Source: an uncultured Eubacteriales bacterium
Lineage (GTDB): Bacteria > Bacillota > Clostridia > Oscillospirales > Acutalibacteraceae
Direction of reading: 5' to 3'
Length of the DNA stretch: 64,000 nucleotides
NCBI GenBank assembly: GCA_934491515.1
Contig: CAKSTF010000001.1
Coordinates: 1 to 64,000 of the forward strand
Both the position numbers and the translations under genes were made by a program. The notes beneath the pieces are model-generated. The model ran no database searches, was not told the origin of the DNA, and saw nothing but the letters and a program-made list of their open reading frames with translations. Every line of letters begins with the position of its first letter. Within the stretch, counting starts at the first letter, position 1. Positions 57,208-64,000 of the stretch are shown piece after piece.

Positions 57208-59210
57208 TTAACAGAGCCTCCACGCCCATAGGCTTTTTTGCCTTTTACGGTGATTGCCGTGCAAACGCCGCCGTTTACAAACAACAGCGCAAGCCATAAC
57301 ATAATATTGCCGCCGTCTCCGGTTTGGGGAGATTTCGGTTCTTCCGGCAGTTTAGCCGTTACGGTGCTTTCTTTGGTAATTGCCTTTTCCGCAGCAGCGT
57401 CGGCAAAATATTTATCGCAGCCGTCGCAGTACCAATATTCTGTATTGCCCTCTGCTTTAGTTGTCGCCGCTTTTGCAGGTACGTGTTTTAGATTTGCGTG
57501 GTTTTTAGGGTCAAGGCTGCCGTAAGCCGCTTTGCAGGTTTCGCATATCGCCTTATCTTTGCAGGTAGCAGTGCCGCCCGCGTGTACGGTAAAGGTTCTG
57601 CCGCAAATATCGCAGTTGTGATTTTTGTCTGCGTCCTTATGGTCTTCAGTGTCCTTTACGCTTGTGCAGGCGGTGCAGGCGTGCCAGTGCTGCTGTTCGT
57701 TTGAAGACCAATCTCCGGAATAGGGGTGCTCGGCAAGGTTGCCGTAAGCGCCGCGACACAATTCACATTTCGCCTTTTCAGTGCAGGCAGCAGTGCCGCC
57801 CGTACAGTTTCCGCTTTCTGTATGCTGCGCGTCCACGCTGCATTTGCGCGTATGGGTGCCGTCGCCGTTCGGCTGCCAACTGCCGAAAGTATGGTCTGCG
57901 TTTACGGTAACCGTTATACAAATGGCGTTGCCCGCCTTGTCTTCTGCAAAAATGGTATGCCTGCCGGCATTAAGGGTATACTTTCCGCCGTTTGCGGTAA
58001 TAACGCGGTTGTTGTCCTGTACGGTATCAAGAAACGGATCGCTTACCGTAAAAGAAGCACTCACACAGTAAACTCCGTCATTCGTTATGCCGTCGATTAC
58101 GGGTTCCTTAATATCCTTAAGGGCGCATACCGTGCATACTTTGTTTACAAATTTATGGTCTAAGCAAAGCAGCAAAACGCCGTTTGTTCCCTGATAATAC
58201 CTCGGGGTTACGCCGCGTCCGTTCAAAGCGCCGTTTATTTCCGTAAGAAGGCTGCCGTTTTTAAATTCCTCAGCGGTTCTCAGGTGCATATTGTTCGTCC
58301 AACCGCCGTAATGCCCGGTGCCTGCATTAGCTGTTCCGGCAAGATAGTAACAGTCGTCAACGGTGCCGATGTTGCTCCCGACAAAACTGCCGACATATTG
58401 ATTTCCGCTTACGTTTCCGCGGTTATAGCAGCCGTAATAAGTAGCCGTTGTTTCACCGACTACGCCGCCGACCATAATATCTCCGCTTACAGTGCCGGTG
58501 TTATAGCAGGCATATACCGTTGAACCGCCCTCTGCATTGCCGCAAATACCGCCCGCGGATTTAGTGCCGTTTATTATGGCGGCATTGCTGCATCCGAAAA
58601 TCGTGACATTCATCATAACGCCGCCGCATATACCGCCCACATGGTACTCACCCTTCATCTTGCCGGAAGCAGAGCAGCCGTAAATGGTGGAAGAACGTCC
58701 TACATAGCCGCATATACCGCCTACATACCATTTGCCCTCGATATAAGAATCCGCAAGTTTTACATTCTTGATTACAGTATTGACGCTTGCCATGCCGAAC
58801 AGTCCGACATAACTTGTCGATTTATCGTAAAAATACAGGCCGCTTACCGTATGTCCCTGACCGTCAAAAGTACCTTTAAAGGAAACCTGGTCATTATTTC
58901 CCTTAAAATAGCCGATCGGCGTCCAGGGAATAAAGTTGCTGCCGTTTAGTCTGCCGTTTGCGTCAAGCACGTTTTTGTTAACGGTAATATCCGCCGTAAG
59001 AACACCGCTTGCCGTGTTATTGCCGTCGTTAACTATTTTAGCGAACCCGTAAAGTTCCGCTGCCGTGCCTATGCGGTAGGGGTTTTCCGCCGAACCGTCG
59101 CCCTGTTTCGGTGTGACGGGCGTAATGCCTGCCGCGCCTACAGCGAATACCGGCAGCATACATAAAGTCACCGCAAGGGCTAACACAAAGCCTAAAATCC
59201 GTTTTTTCAT
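57204..59210 (-). CDS. GLUG-repeat wall-anchored surface protein
   Basis: This 668-residue protein has a signal peptide (about 1-25), a region of seven or eight GLUG-like repeats (GICG-type cores such as VGGICGYVGRSS, GGVVGET, about 130-290), a Cys-containing stretch, the shared Cys/Trp-rich module (HTFGSWQPNG, CDICGRTFT, CDGCDKYF), the SPQTGD sorting motif and a C-terminal membrane helix. It is likely displayed on the wall. GLUG and choice of anchor suggest adhesion. It overlaps the next gene by 4 bases (ATGA), so the two are one operon. Confidence 0.85.
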   Translation of the reverse strand: MKKRILGFVLALAVTLCMLPVFAVGAAGITPVTPKQGDGSAENPYRIGTAAELYGFAKIVNDGNNTASGVLTADITVNKNVLDANGRLNGSNFIPWTPIGYFKGNNDQVSFKGTFDGQGHTVSGLYFYDKSTSYVGLFGMASVNTVIKNVKLADSYIEGKWYVGGICGYVGRSSTIYGCSASGKMKGEYHVGGICGGVMMNVTIFGCSNAAIINGTKSAGGICGNAEGGSTVYACYNTGTVSGDIMVGGVVGETTATYYGCYNRGNVSGNQYVGSFVGSNIGTVDDCYYLAGTANAGTGHYGGWTNNMHLRTAEEFKNGSLLTEINGALNGRGVTPRYYQGTNGVLLLCLDHKFVNKVCTVCALKDIKEPVIDGITNDGVYCVSASFTVSDPFLDTVQDNNRVITANGGKYTLNAGRHTIFAEDKAGNAICITVTVNADHTFGSWQPNGDGTHTRKCSVDAQHTESGNCTGGTAACTEKAKCELCRGAYGNLAEHPYSGDWSSNEQQHWHACTACTSVKDTEDHKDADKNHNCDICGRTFTVHAGGTATCKDKAICETCKAAYGSLDPKNHANLKHVPAKAATTKAEGNTEYWYCDGCDKYFADAAAEKAITKESTVTAKLPEEPKSPQTGDGGNIMLWLALLFVNGGVCTAITVKGKKAYGRGGSVK
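57304..57916. repeat. 613-bp near-identical repeat, copy 2
   Basis: Partner of 53861-54473. The match begins at ATATTGCCGC and ends inside the GTAACCGTTA stretch, beyond which the two genes diverge at once. Confidence 0.9.
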
Positions 59211-59240
59211 TTTTCCGTACCTCCCTGTTTATTCACTTTT

Positions 59241-60353
59241 CTAATCAAGCGCCGTTACCGTAACTGTACACCTGAAGAAAAGAAGATATGTTTCATAACT
59301 TGATTGCTCGATCGAATATTTAAGCGTGATATCTCCGTTTTTTGCGTTGTACACCCTGTTAAAAGTCATGGGGTGCTGCTCCATTCGCGTCTCGTTTAAC
59401 TTTCTGCCGTCTACCGTTATGCGCGTAAGTTCGGTGCAAAGCGTGTTATCGTAGCCGTCTTTCATCTGTAACGAATAATTACCGGTGCTATCATTGGTCT
59501 TTGCGTAAACCGTTCCGCTTACGCACACATTGTAATTATGTCCGCCCTTTAATTTAAGGTTATTTCCGTCAACCCAGATAAGGTCGCCGCTTTTCGCTTT
59601 TTGGCTTATGCCGATATCGGGCGATTCTATCCAAAGCCTTACGGACTGCGTGCTCATCTCGCCGTAAAACCAGGCAGGACAACTGCCGTTTTGACCGGCA
59701 GGACCTGCGGGGCCCGTATCGCCGGTATCACCCTTGTCACCTTTATCACCTTTATCGCCCTTATCACCTTTATCGCCTTTGTCACCGTTTATGCCGTCAA
59801 CGCCCTTTAAAACGGAAAGGTCATACAGGTTAAACCACGCGCCGCCGTCCTTATAACGCCACTGAAGCGTATTTTCGTTTACGCGGAATTCGGGCGTTTT
59901 GCCGTCGGCACCGTTCGTGCCGTTCGTACCGTTTGCGCCGTTTTGGCCTGCGGGACCTTCGATATCGGAAAGCGCCAGAAGATCCTGCCACGCGCCGCCC
60001 TCGTAACGCCACTGTATGTGAGAGGCATTTTTCCTTACTTCGATATTTTTACCGTCGGCGCCGTTTTTACCGTCAACGCCGTTTTTGCCGTTTGTACCGT
60101 TTTTACCGTCCGCACCGTTTTGCCCGTTGGTGCCGTCGGTGCCCTTTGCACCGGCAGTGCCGCGCAGTTCTTCAAGCGCCACAAGATCCCGCCATTCGGT
60201 CTCGCTGCCGTATTTCCACTGAACAGCCGTGCCGTTGTTGCGCAGGTCGATAAGTTCCGCGGCGGCGGTGCTTGCTTTTTTGCGGCACCCCGACACAAAC
60301 AACGTGCAAAGCACCAAAAGCATACATAAAGCCGTAATTCCTTTTCTTTTCAT
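59241..60353 (-). CDS. collagen-like lipoprotein
   Basis: This 370-residue protein has a lipoprotein signal with lipobox VSGC (about 20-23). Three collagen segments of Gly-X-Y follow: about 65-100, 134-153 and 186-225, the last with six GDK repeats. Each is preceded by a Trp-rich module of about 22 residues: VQWKY...W..L..LEELRG, IQWRY...W..LLALSDIEG and LQWRY...W..LYDLSVLKG. The C-terminal 140 residues form a beta-rich domain. It resembles bacterial collagen-like surface proteins that form trimers, and is anchored in the membrane rather than the wall. Confidence 0.88.
   Translation of the reverse strand: MKRKGITALCMLLVLCTLFVSGCRKKASTAAAELIDLRNNGTAVQWKYGSETEWRDLVALEELRGTAGAKGTDGTNGQNGADGKNGTNGKNGVDGKNGADGKNIEVRKNASHIQWRYEGGAWQDLLALSDIEGPAGQNGANGTNGTNGADGKTPEFRVNENTLQWRYKDGGAWFNLYDLSVLKGVDGINGDKGDKGDKGDKGDKGDKGDTGDTGPAGPAGQNGSCPAWFYGEMSTQSVRLWIESPDIGISQKAKSGDLIWVDGNNLKLKGGHNYNVCVSGTVYAKTNDSTGNYSLQMKDGYDNTLCTELTRITVDGRKLNETRMEQHPMTFNRVYNAKNGDITLKYSIEQSSYETYLLFFRCTVTVTALD
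59728..59790. repeat. nine-base repeat run encoding (GDK)n
   Basis: Nine-base units of the type TTATCACCT/TTATCGCCC repeat about seven times, coding the Gly-Asp-Lys triplets. Such runs are prone to slippage and length change. Confidence 0.8.
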
Positions 60354-60952
60354 TACAGTTTACCTCCGTTTAAAAATTCGGCGCGGTATTTATCCGCAAA
60401 AAGGGTCACCCCTTGTTTTAAAACATTCATCTGCGCTTTTAAATAGTATTCGTCCTTGAACATGGCAAAGTGTACGCAGGCGCGGACGAACACGAATATA
60501 AGCGACGTAATAACGGTGTAGGGAATACCTATTTTAGGCTCCAACAGTTTAGCATATTCGGTATAACGCTCATTAACGCCTTCAAAAAACTTTTTCCCGT
60601 GCTCTATGTACTTAGGCAGAGTGTACACCTGATACATAAGTCTGTATTTTTTGCCGTGTTTTTTTGCCGTCCAAAAGGGGACCTCTTCAATAAAGCGCAT
60701 AACGTCCTTGGGGTCAGTGGGGGCTTTTTTCATAAAATCTTCCTCCACCTTTGCCATACAGTAGGCGGTGGATTCAACGATAAGTTCGTCAAGATTTTCA
60801 AAATAGCAATAAAGGTTGCCCGTGGTGCAGTCGCACGCCTCCGCCAGCGCCTTAATGCCCGTTCCCGTAAGACCGTTTTCGGCATAACATTCAAAGCACT
60901 TTTCCATAATTTCGCGCTTTTTTTCATTGTGCTGCTGCTCGGTGGTTTTCAT
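60353..60952 (-). CDS. TetR-family transcriptional regulator
   Basis: This 199-residue protein has the TetR helix-turn-helix in its first 55 residues (GTGIKALAEACDCTTGNLYC in full) and an all-helical ligand domain. It overlaps the collagen-like gene by one base as TAATG, so it is the first gene of the surface operon. The ATG at 60952 is chosen because GGGAAG lies 8 bases before it; the ATG at 60958 is too close. An inverted repeat covering its -10 box suggests self-control. The effector is unknown. Confidence 0.88.
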   Translation of the reverse strand: MKTTEQQHNEKKREIMEKCFECYAENGLTGTGIKALAEACDCTTGNLYCYFENLDELIVESTAYCMAKVEEDFMKKAPTDPKDVMRFIEEVPFWTAKKHGKKYRLMYQVYTLPKYIEHGKKFFEGVNERYTEYAKLLEPKIGIPYTVITSLIFVFVRACVHFAMFKDEYYLKAQMNVLKQGVTLFADKYRAEFLNGGKL

Positions 60953-60973
60953 ATTCATCTTCCCTTTTTTATA

Positions 60974-61023
60974 ACTAATCAATCATTTATTATTAGTATA
61001 TCTTAAAACCGTCTTTAAGGCAA
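60974..61023 (-). promoter_or_regulatory. surface operon promoter with TetR operator
   Basis: On the minus strand TTGCCT (61018-61023), 17 bases, TATACT (60995-61000). ACTAAT (60974-60979) and ATTAGT (60992-60997) form a dyad at the -10 box and start point, suited to repression by the TetR protein it drives. Confidence 0.55.
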
Positions 61024-61044
61024 GACGTATTTTATGAAAATTAA

Positions 61045-61076
61045 AAAAATCCCACCGTTTTTCGGTAGGATTTTCA
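61045..61076 (-). terminator. second terminator below tRNA-Arg
   Basis: AAAATCC-ACCG pairs with CGGT-GGATTTT around TTTTT. Seven T residues follow on the minus strand. Confidence 0.7.
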
Positions 61077-61105
61077 GTTAAGGTTAAATGTGAACGGTAA
61101 AAAAA

Positions 61106-61145
61106 TAAAAGTCGGCAACCCTTTGACGAGTTTTGCCGACTTTTG
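61106..61145 (-). terminator. terminator of tRNA-Arg
   Basis: AAAAGTCGGCAA and TTGCCGACTTTT form a 12-bp stem, with TTTTATTTTTTT after it on the minus strand, right after the tRNA 3' end. Confidence 0.8.
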
Positions 61146-61146
61146 G

Positions 61147-61220
61147 CGCGCCGGAGAAGATTCGAACTCCCGACCTTCTGGTCCGTAGCCAGACGCTCTA
61201 TCCAGCTGAGCTACCGGCGC
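61147..61220 (-). tRNA. tRNA-Arg (anticodon ACG)
   Basis: On the minus strand the 74-base cloverleaf has the acceptor stem GCGCCGG/CCGGCGC, D-arm GCTC...GAGC, anticodon stem TCTGG/CCAGA with loop CTACGGA and T-loop TTCGAAT. The ACG anticodon would be modified to ICG to read CGN codons. The CCA end is not encoded. Confidence 0.95.
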
Positions 61221-61251
61221 ACAAGACGGTCTCTTTTAAGACCGCCATAGT

Positions 61252-61280
61252 ATAATATCACAAACAAAGTATAAAATCAA
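61252..61280 (-). promoter_or_regulatory. tRNA-Arg promoter
   Basis: On the minus strand TTGATT (61275-61280), 17 bases, TATTAT (61252-61257). A GGTCT/AGACC hairpin (61224-61243) lies in the leader. Confidence 0.5.
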
Positions 61281-61299
61281 TACCTTATTTCAAATTTTT

Positions 61300-61881
61300 T
61301 TACCCTGCCTCTTTTTCTATCGCGGCGCGAACGGTATCCGTACCGTCGCCTTTAAGCGCCGAAAAAGGAATGACCGTTTCGGGTTTAAGGTCGCCGAGTT
61401 CAGTATCCAGCGCCGCCAGACGCTTTTCAAATTCCGATTTATTGAGTTTATCGCACTTTGTAAGAACAAGCGCATAAGGTATGCCGTAATGCTTTAAAAA
61501 GCGCAGCATATCAATATCCTGCGGCGTGGCGGCGCGGCGCATATCCACCAGCTGAAAACAGCATTTTATATTTCTGCCGCTGCCGAAGTAATGTTCCGCC
61601 AACGCGGAAAAGCGCATTTTTTCCTTATCGGTTATCTTTGCGTAGCCGTATCCGGGCAGGTCTACAATGCGTATTTCATCCGTGCGGTAAAAATTCACCG
61701 TTATGGTTTTTCCGGGAACGGAACTTACCCTTGCTAACGCCTTTCTGCCGAGAATTTTATTTATAAGGGAGGATTTCCCCACGTTTGACCTGCCTGAAAA
61801 ACATACTTCGGGCAGATTTGATTCGGGTAATTGCGTGCTGTTGCCGCAGGACGCTTCAAAAACGGCGGATGTAAAATTCAT
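61300..61881 (-). CDS. engB: ribosome biogenesis GTPase EngB (YsxC/YihA)
   Basis: This 193-residue GTPase has G1 GRSNVGKSSLIN (about 31-42), G3 DLPGYGYA (about 74-81) and G4 TKCDKLN. It helps assemble the 50S ribosomal subunit. It follows lon by 7 bases, the same order as in Bacillus. Confidence 0.94.
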   Translation of the reverse strand: MNFTSAVFEASCGNSTQLPESNLPEVCFSGRSNVGKSSLINKILGRKALARVSSVPGKTITVNFYRTDEIRIVDLPGYGYAKITDKEKMRFSALAEHYFGSGRNIKCCFQLVDMRRAATPQDIDMLRFLKHYGIPYALVLTKCDKLNKSEFEKRLAALDTELGDLKPETVIPFSALKGDGTDTVRAAIEKEAG

Positions 61882-61888
61882 ACTTCAC

Positions 61889-64000
61889 CTACTGACTTAC
61901 CGCCGCGGATGTTTTGCGGCTTTTAATTAGATATTCCGTACTTTCGGGCGCGGAAACAACGGGCAGCAACGCGCTCTCTATTACCGTTTCGGCATTTTCC
62001 GCAGGAATTATTTCAATCGCCGCGCGAACGTTTTGGTCGACCTCTTCAAGGTCGGAAACGTTCTCTTTCGGGATAAACACGGTTTTAACGCCGCCGCGGT
62101 ATGCCGCTATGAGTTTTTCTTTAAGCCCGCCTATGGGGAGTATTCTGCCGCGGATGGTTATTTCTCCCGTCATTGCAACATCGCGGCGCACTTCCCTGCC
62201 CGTAAGCGCGGAAACAAGCGCCGTTGCCATTGTTATACCGGCGCTCGGTCCGTCCTTGGGGACCGCCGCTTCCGTGGCGTGGATATGTATATCGCGGTTT
62301 TTGTAAAAGTCCTCGTCTATGCCGTACTTTTCGGCGTTTGCGCGGACGTACGTTACCGCCGCCTGCGCCGATTCTTTCATAACGTCGCCCAGCGACCCCG
62401 TAAATTTGGTTTTGCCGCTGCCTTTAAGACATACCACTTCCATCTGCATTATTTCGCCGCCCACCTGCGTCCAGGCAAGACCGTTGATAATACCGACGGT
62501 ATCCTTTTCGAGTATAACCTCGGGTCTGTACTTGCGTGGACCCAGATACTCTTTAAGGTCGCTTTCCTTAACAGTAACGCGCGCGGCTTCTCCCGCGGCT
62601 ATCTTCTTCGCCGCTTTAGAGCAAAGCGAGCCTATTGCACGGGAAAGTTTTCTTACCCCCGCTTCTCTTGTGTAAAAATCTATTATTCCGTACAAAGCGC
62701 CGTCCGTAACGCGGAAATTTCTGCCGCTTAACGCGTGGCTTTTAACCTCGCGTTCTACAAGGTGACGTCTTGCAATATTGAATTTTTCTTCCCTTGTGTA
62801 CCCTTCAAGGCTTATTACCTCCATACGGTCAAGCAACGGCGCCGGAATGGTATCGGTACTGTTAGCGGTCGTAACAAACACCGCGTGACTTAAATCGTAA
62901 GGTATTTCAAGGAAATTATCGCAAAACGCCCTGTTCTGCTCGGGGTCAAGAACTTCAAGCAGGGCGGACGCGGGATCGCCCTTATAATCGTTGCCGAGTT
63001 TATCAATTTCGTCAAGAAGAATAAGCGGATCGGAAGTGCCTGCCTGCTTTACGGCGGATATTATTTTGCCCGGCATAGCGCCGATATAGGTCTTTCTGTG
63101 ACCGCGTATCTCTGCTTCGTCATGCATACCGCCCAAAGAAACGCGGACGTATTTTCTGCCCATACACTCGGCTATTGTTTTGCCTATGGACGTTTTACCC
63201 ACTCCGGGAGGACCTGCAAGGCAGATTATCTGTCCCGTAATTTCGGGTGAGAGGGCAAAAACGGAAATCATTTCAAGTATGCGTTCTTTTACCTTTTGAA
63301 GTCCGTAAAAATCGCGGTCCAATATCTTTGCGGCGCGGTTTACGTCCACCGCCGCGCAGTCGCGTTTTTCCCACGGCAGCGCAAAGGCAAGGTCAAGGAA
63401 ATTCCGTTCAAGGGTGGTTTCGTGCGCGCCCTGCGGCATTTTGGCAAGTTTGGATATTTCTGCCTTTATTTTTTCCTTAACTTCCGCAGCGGCCGACAGT
63501 TTTTCAAGTTTTTCGTAATATTCTTCTATCTCGTCGGCGCCGCCGTCGCCGTAGAGTTCGTCGCTTATGGCGCGCATCTGTTCCTTCAGGTAGTAGTCGC
63601 GCTGATTTTCGTCCATGTGGGTACGGGTCATCTCCGAAATGCGATTGTCGATTTCGGTTATCTCGCGCTCTTTTGAAAGAAACTCTATAAGCACCTTGCC
63701 GCGGCTTATGGGGTTCAACTGCTCAAGCACAAACTGCTTATCATCAAAGGGTGCCGGCACGTTGAAAGCAATAAAATCGCAAAGATAGGAAAGATCGTCG
63801 CACGAAGCGATAATAGCCGCAACATCGGGCGATACCTGACGGCACACCCCTGCGTATTTTTCAAATTCCGTGCGGATTTTCCTTATAAGGCTTTCAATAT
63901 AAACGGGTCGGTTTTTTACGGGCTTATCATCGCATCTTTCAACAGTGGCAAAATAATAATTCCCGTTATCCGCAAACGTAAGGCGCCTTGCGCGGCACAG
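61889..64000 (-). CDS. lon: ATP-dependent protease Lon (5' end cut by the window)
   Basis: The frame runs open past 63847 to the window edge, so about 703 codons of Lon are present and roughly the first 80 residues are missing. A GTG at 63847 is internal, not the start. Visible are the end of the substrate-binding domain, the coiled coil, Walker A GPPGVGKTS and Walker B LILLDEID, and the Ser-Lys catalytic dyad in KDGPSAG and GGLKEKLIA. Lon degrades misfolded and regulatory proteins. It is coupled to engB downstream. Confidence 0.95.
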   Translation of the reverse strand: MCRARRLTFADNGNYYFATVERCDDKPVKNRPVYIESLIRKIRTEFEKYAGVCRQVSPDVAAIIASCDDLSYLCDFIAFNVPAPFDDKQFVLEQLNPISRGKVLIEFLSKEREITEIDNRISEMTRTHMDENQRDYYLKEQMRAISDELYGDGGADEIEEYYEKLEKLSAAAEVKEKIKAEISKLAKMPQGAHETTLERNFLDLAFALPWEKRDCAAVDVNRAAKILDRDFYGLQKVKERILEMISVFALSPEITGQIICLAGPPGVGKTSIGKTIAECMGRKYVRVSLGGMHDEAEIRGHRKTYIGAMPGKIISAVKQAGTSDPLILLDEIDKLGNDYKGDPASALLEVLDPEQNRAFCDNFLEIPYDLSHAVFVTTANSTDTIPAPLLDRMEVISLEGYTREEKFNIARRHLVEREVKSHALSGRNFRVTDGALYGIIDFYTREAGVRKLSRAIGSLCSKAAKKIAAGEAARVTVKESDLKEYLGPRKYRPEVILEKDTVGIINGLAWTQVGGEIMQMEVVCLKGSGKTKFTGSLGDVMKESAQAAVTYVRANAEKYGIDEDFYKNRDIHIHATEAAVPKDGPSAGITMATALVSALTGREVRRDVAMTGEITIRGRILPIGGLKEKLIAAYRGGVKTVFIPKENVSDLEEVDQNVRAAIEIIPAENAETVIESALLPVVSAPESTEYLIKSRKTSAAVSQ

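Noticed and set aside
53861..57916. The 613-bp repeat as an insertion element
   Set aside because: It has no terminal inverted repeats, transposase or target duplications and stays in frame in both genes.
59728..59790. A short CRISPR-like or satellite array
   Set aside because: The nine-base period encodes Gly-Asp-Lys triplets in frame within a collagen-like gene.
63847..64000. GTG at 63847 as the Lon start codon
   Set aside because: The same frame continues upstream with normal Lon sequence to the window edge, so the start lies outside.

Overview
The window reads as a piece of chromosome from a low-to-mid GC Gram-positive anaerobe of the class Clostridia. The grounds are a bifunctional AdhE, two different [FeFe]-hydrogenase-type proteins, a SpoIIE-type phosphatase, DnaD/DnaC-like loader proteins, LexA, RqcH, YhaM and TrmK homologues, a two-gene SufC/SufB (Sms-like) Fe-S system, SPxTG-type surface anchors and strong AGGAGG-like ribosome binding sites. 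No phage, transposon, CRISPR array or plasmid gene is visible. Almost everything is vertical-looking chromosomal content with short intergenic spaces. Species cannot be named from this.

Layout. 1-1.7 kb: an amino acid permease. 1.8-10.3 kb (minus): an apparent seven-gene redox operon that starts at a Rex-like operator and runs adhE, a small-molecule kinase-like gene, two thioredoxin-like [2Fe-2S] ferredoxins, a PAS-containing sensory [FeFe]-hydrogenase, a PP2C/SpoIIE phosphatase and a group B [FeFe]-hydrogenase. 10.4-15.2 kb: a LysR regulator, threonine breakdown (tdh-kbl), and mntP behind a consensus promoter, a yybP-ykoY manganese riboswitch and a terminator. 15.3-19.7 kb: a flavodoxin/oxidoreductase operon divergent from a LysR regulator; its last gene is broken by an in-frame stop codon. 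19.8-28.9 kb (minus): helicase-loader and DnaD genes, a solitary 5S rRNA with its own perfect promoter, then housekeeping genes (rqcH, trmK, yhaM, queT, rnhA, lexA, a split TauE/SafE exporter).

28.9-37 kb (plus): hydrolase, MurF-like ligase, D-Ala-D-Ala ligase, CDF transporter, D-Ala-D-Ala carboxypeptidase, pgi and a small P-loop protein, i.e. largely peptidoglycan precursor and central sugar metabolism. 37-39.1 kb: a PAP2-like membrane protein, 6S RNA, a DUF1292 protein, and an unusual transcription unit with a perfect promoter and terminator that holds only five micro-ORFs, three of them just three codons long, each behind its own Shine-Dalgarno and most carrying a repeated AGTCCGATG block. 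39.1-53.7 kb: LUD protein, mnmA, a SpoIVFB-like protease, YfbR-like nucleotidase, YfhO-like membrane protein, dTDP-rhamnose genes plus a glycosyltransferase downstream of sufCB, then tex and a DMT transporter.

53.8-61 kb (minus): a four-gene surface operon: TetR-type regulator, collagen-like lipoprotein, and two large wall-anchored proteins that share a nearly identical 613-bp 3' module. 61-64 kb: tRNA-Arg(ACG), engB and lon, the last cut by the window edge. The most novel items are the micro-ORF transcript near 38.6-39.0 kb, the Rex-adhE-sensory hydrogenase-phosphatase operon, and the TetR/collagen/SPQTG surface operon.
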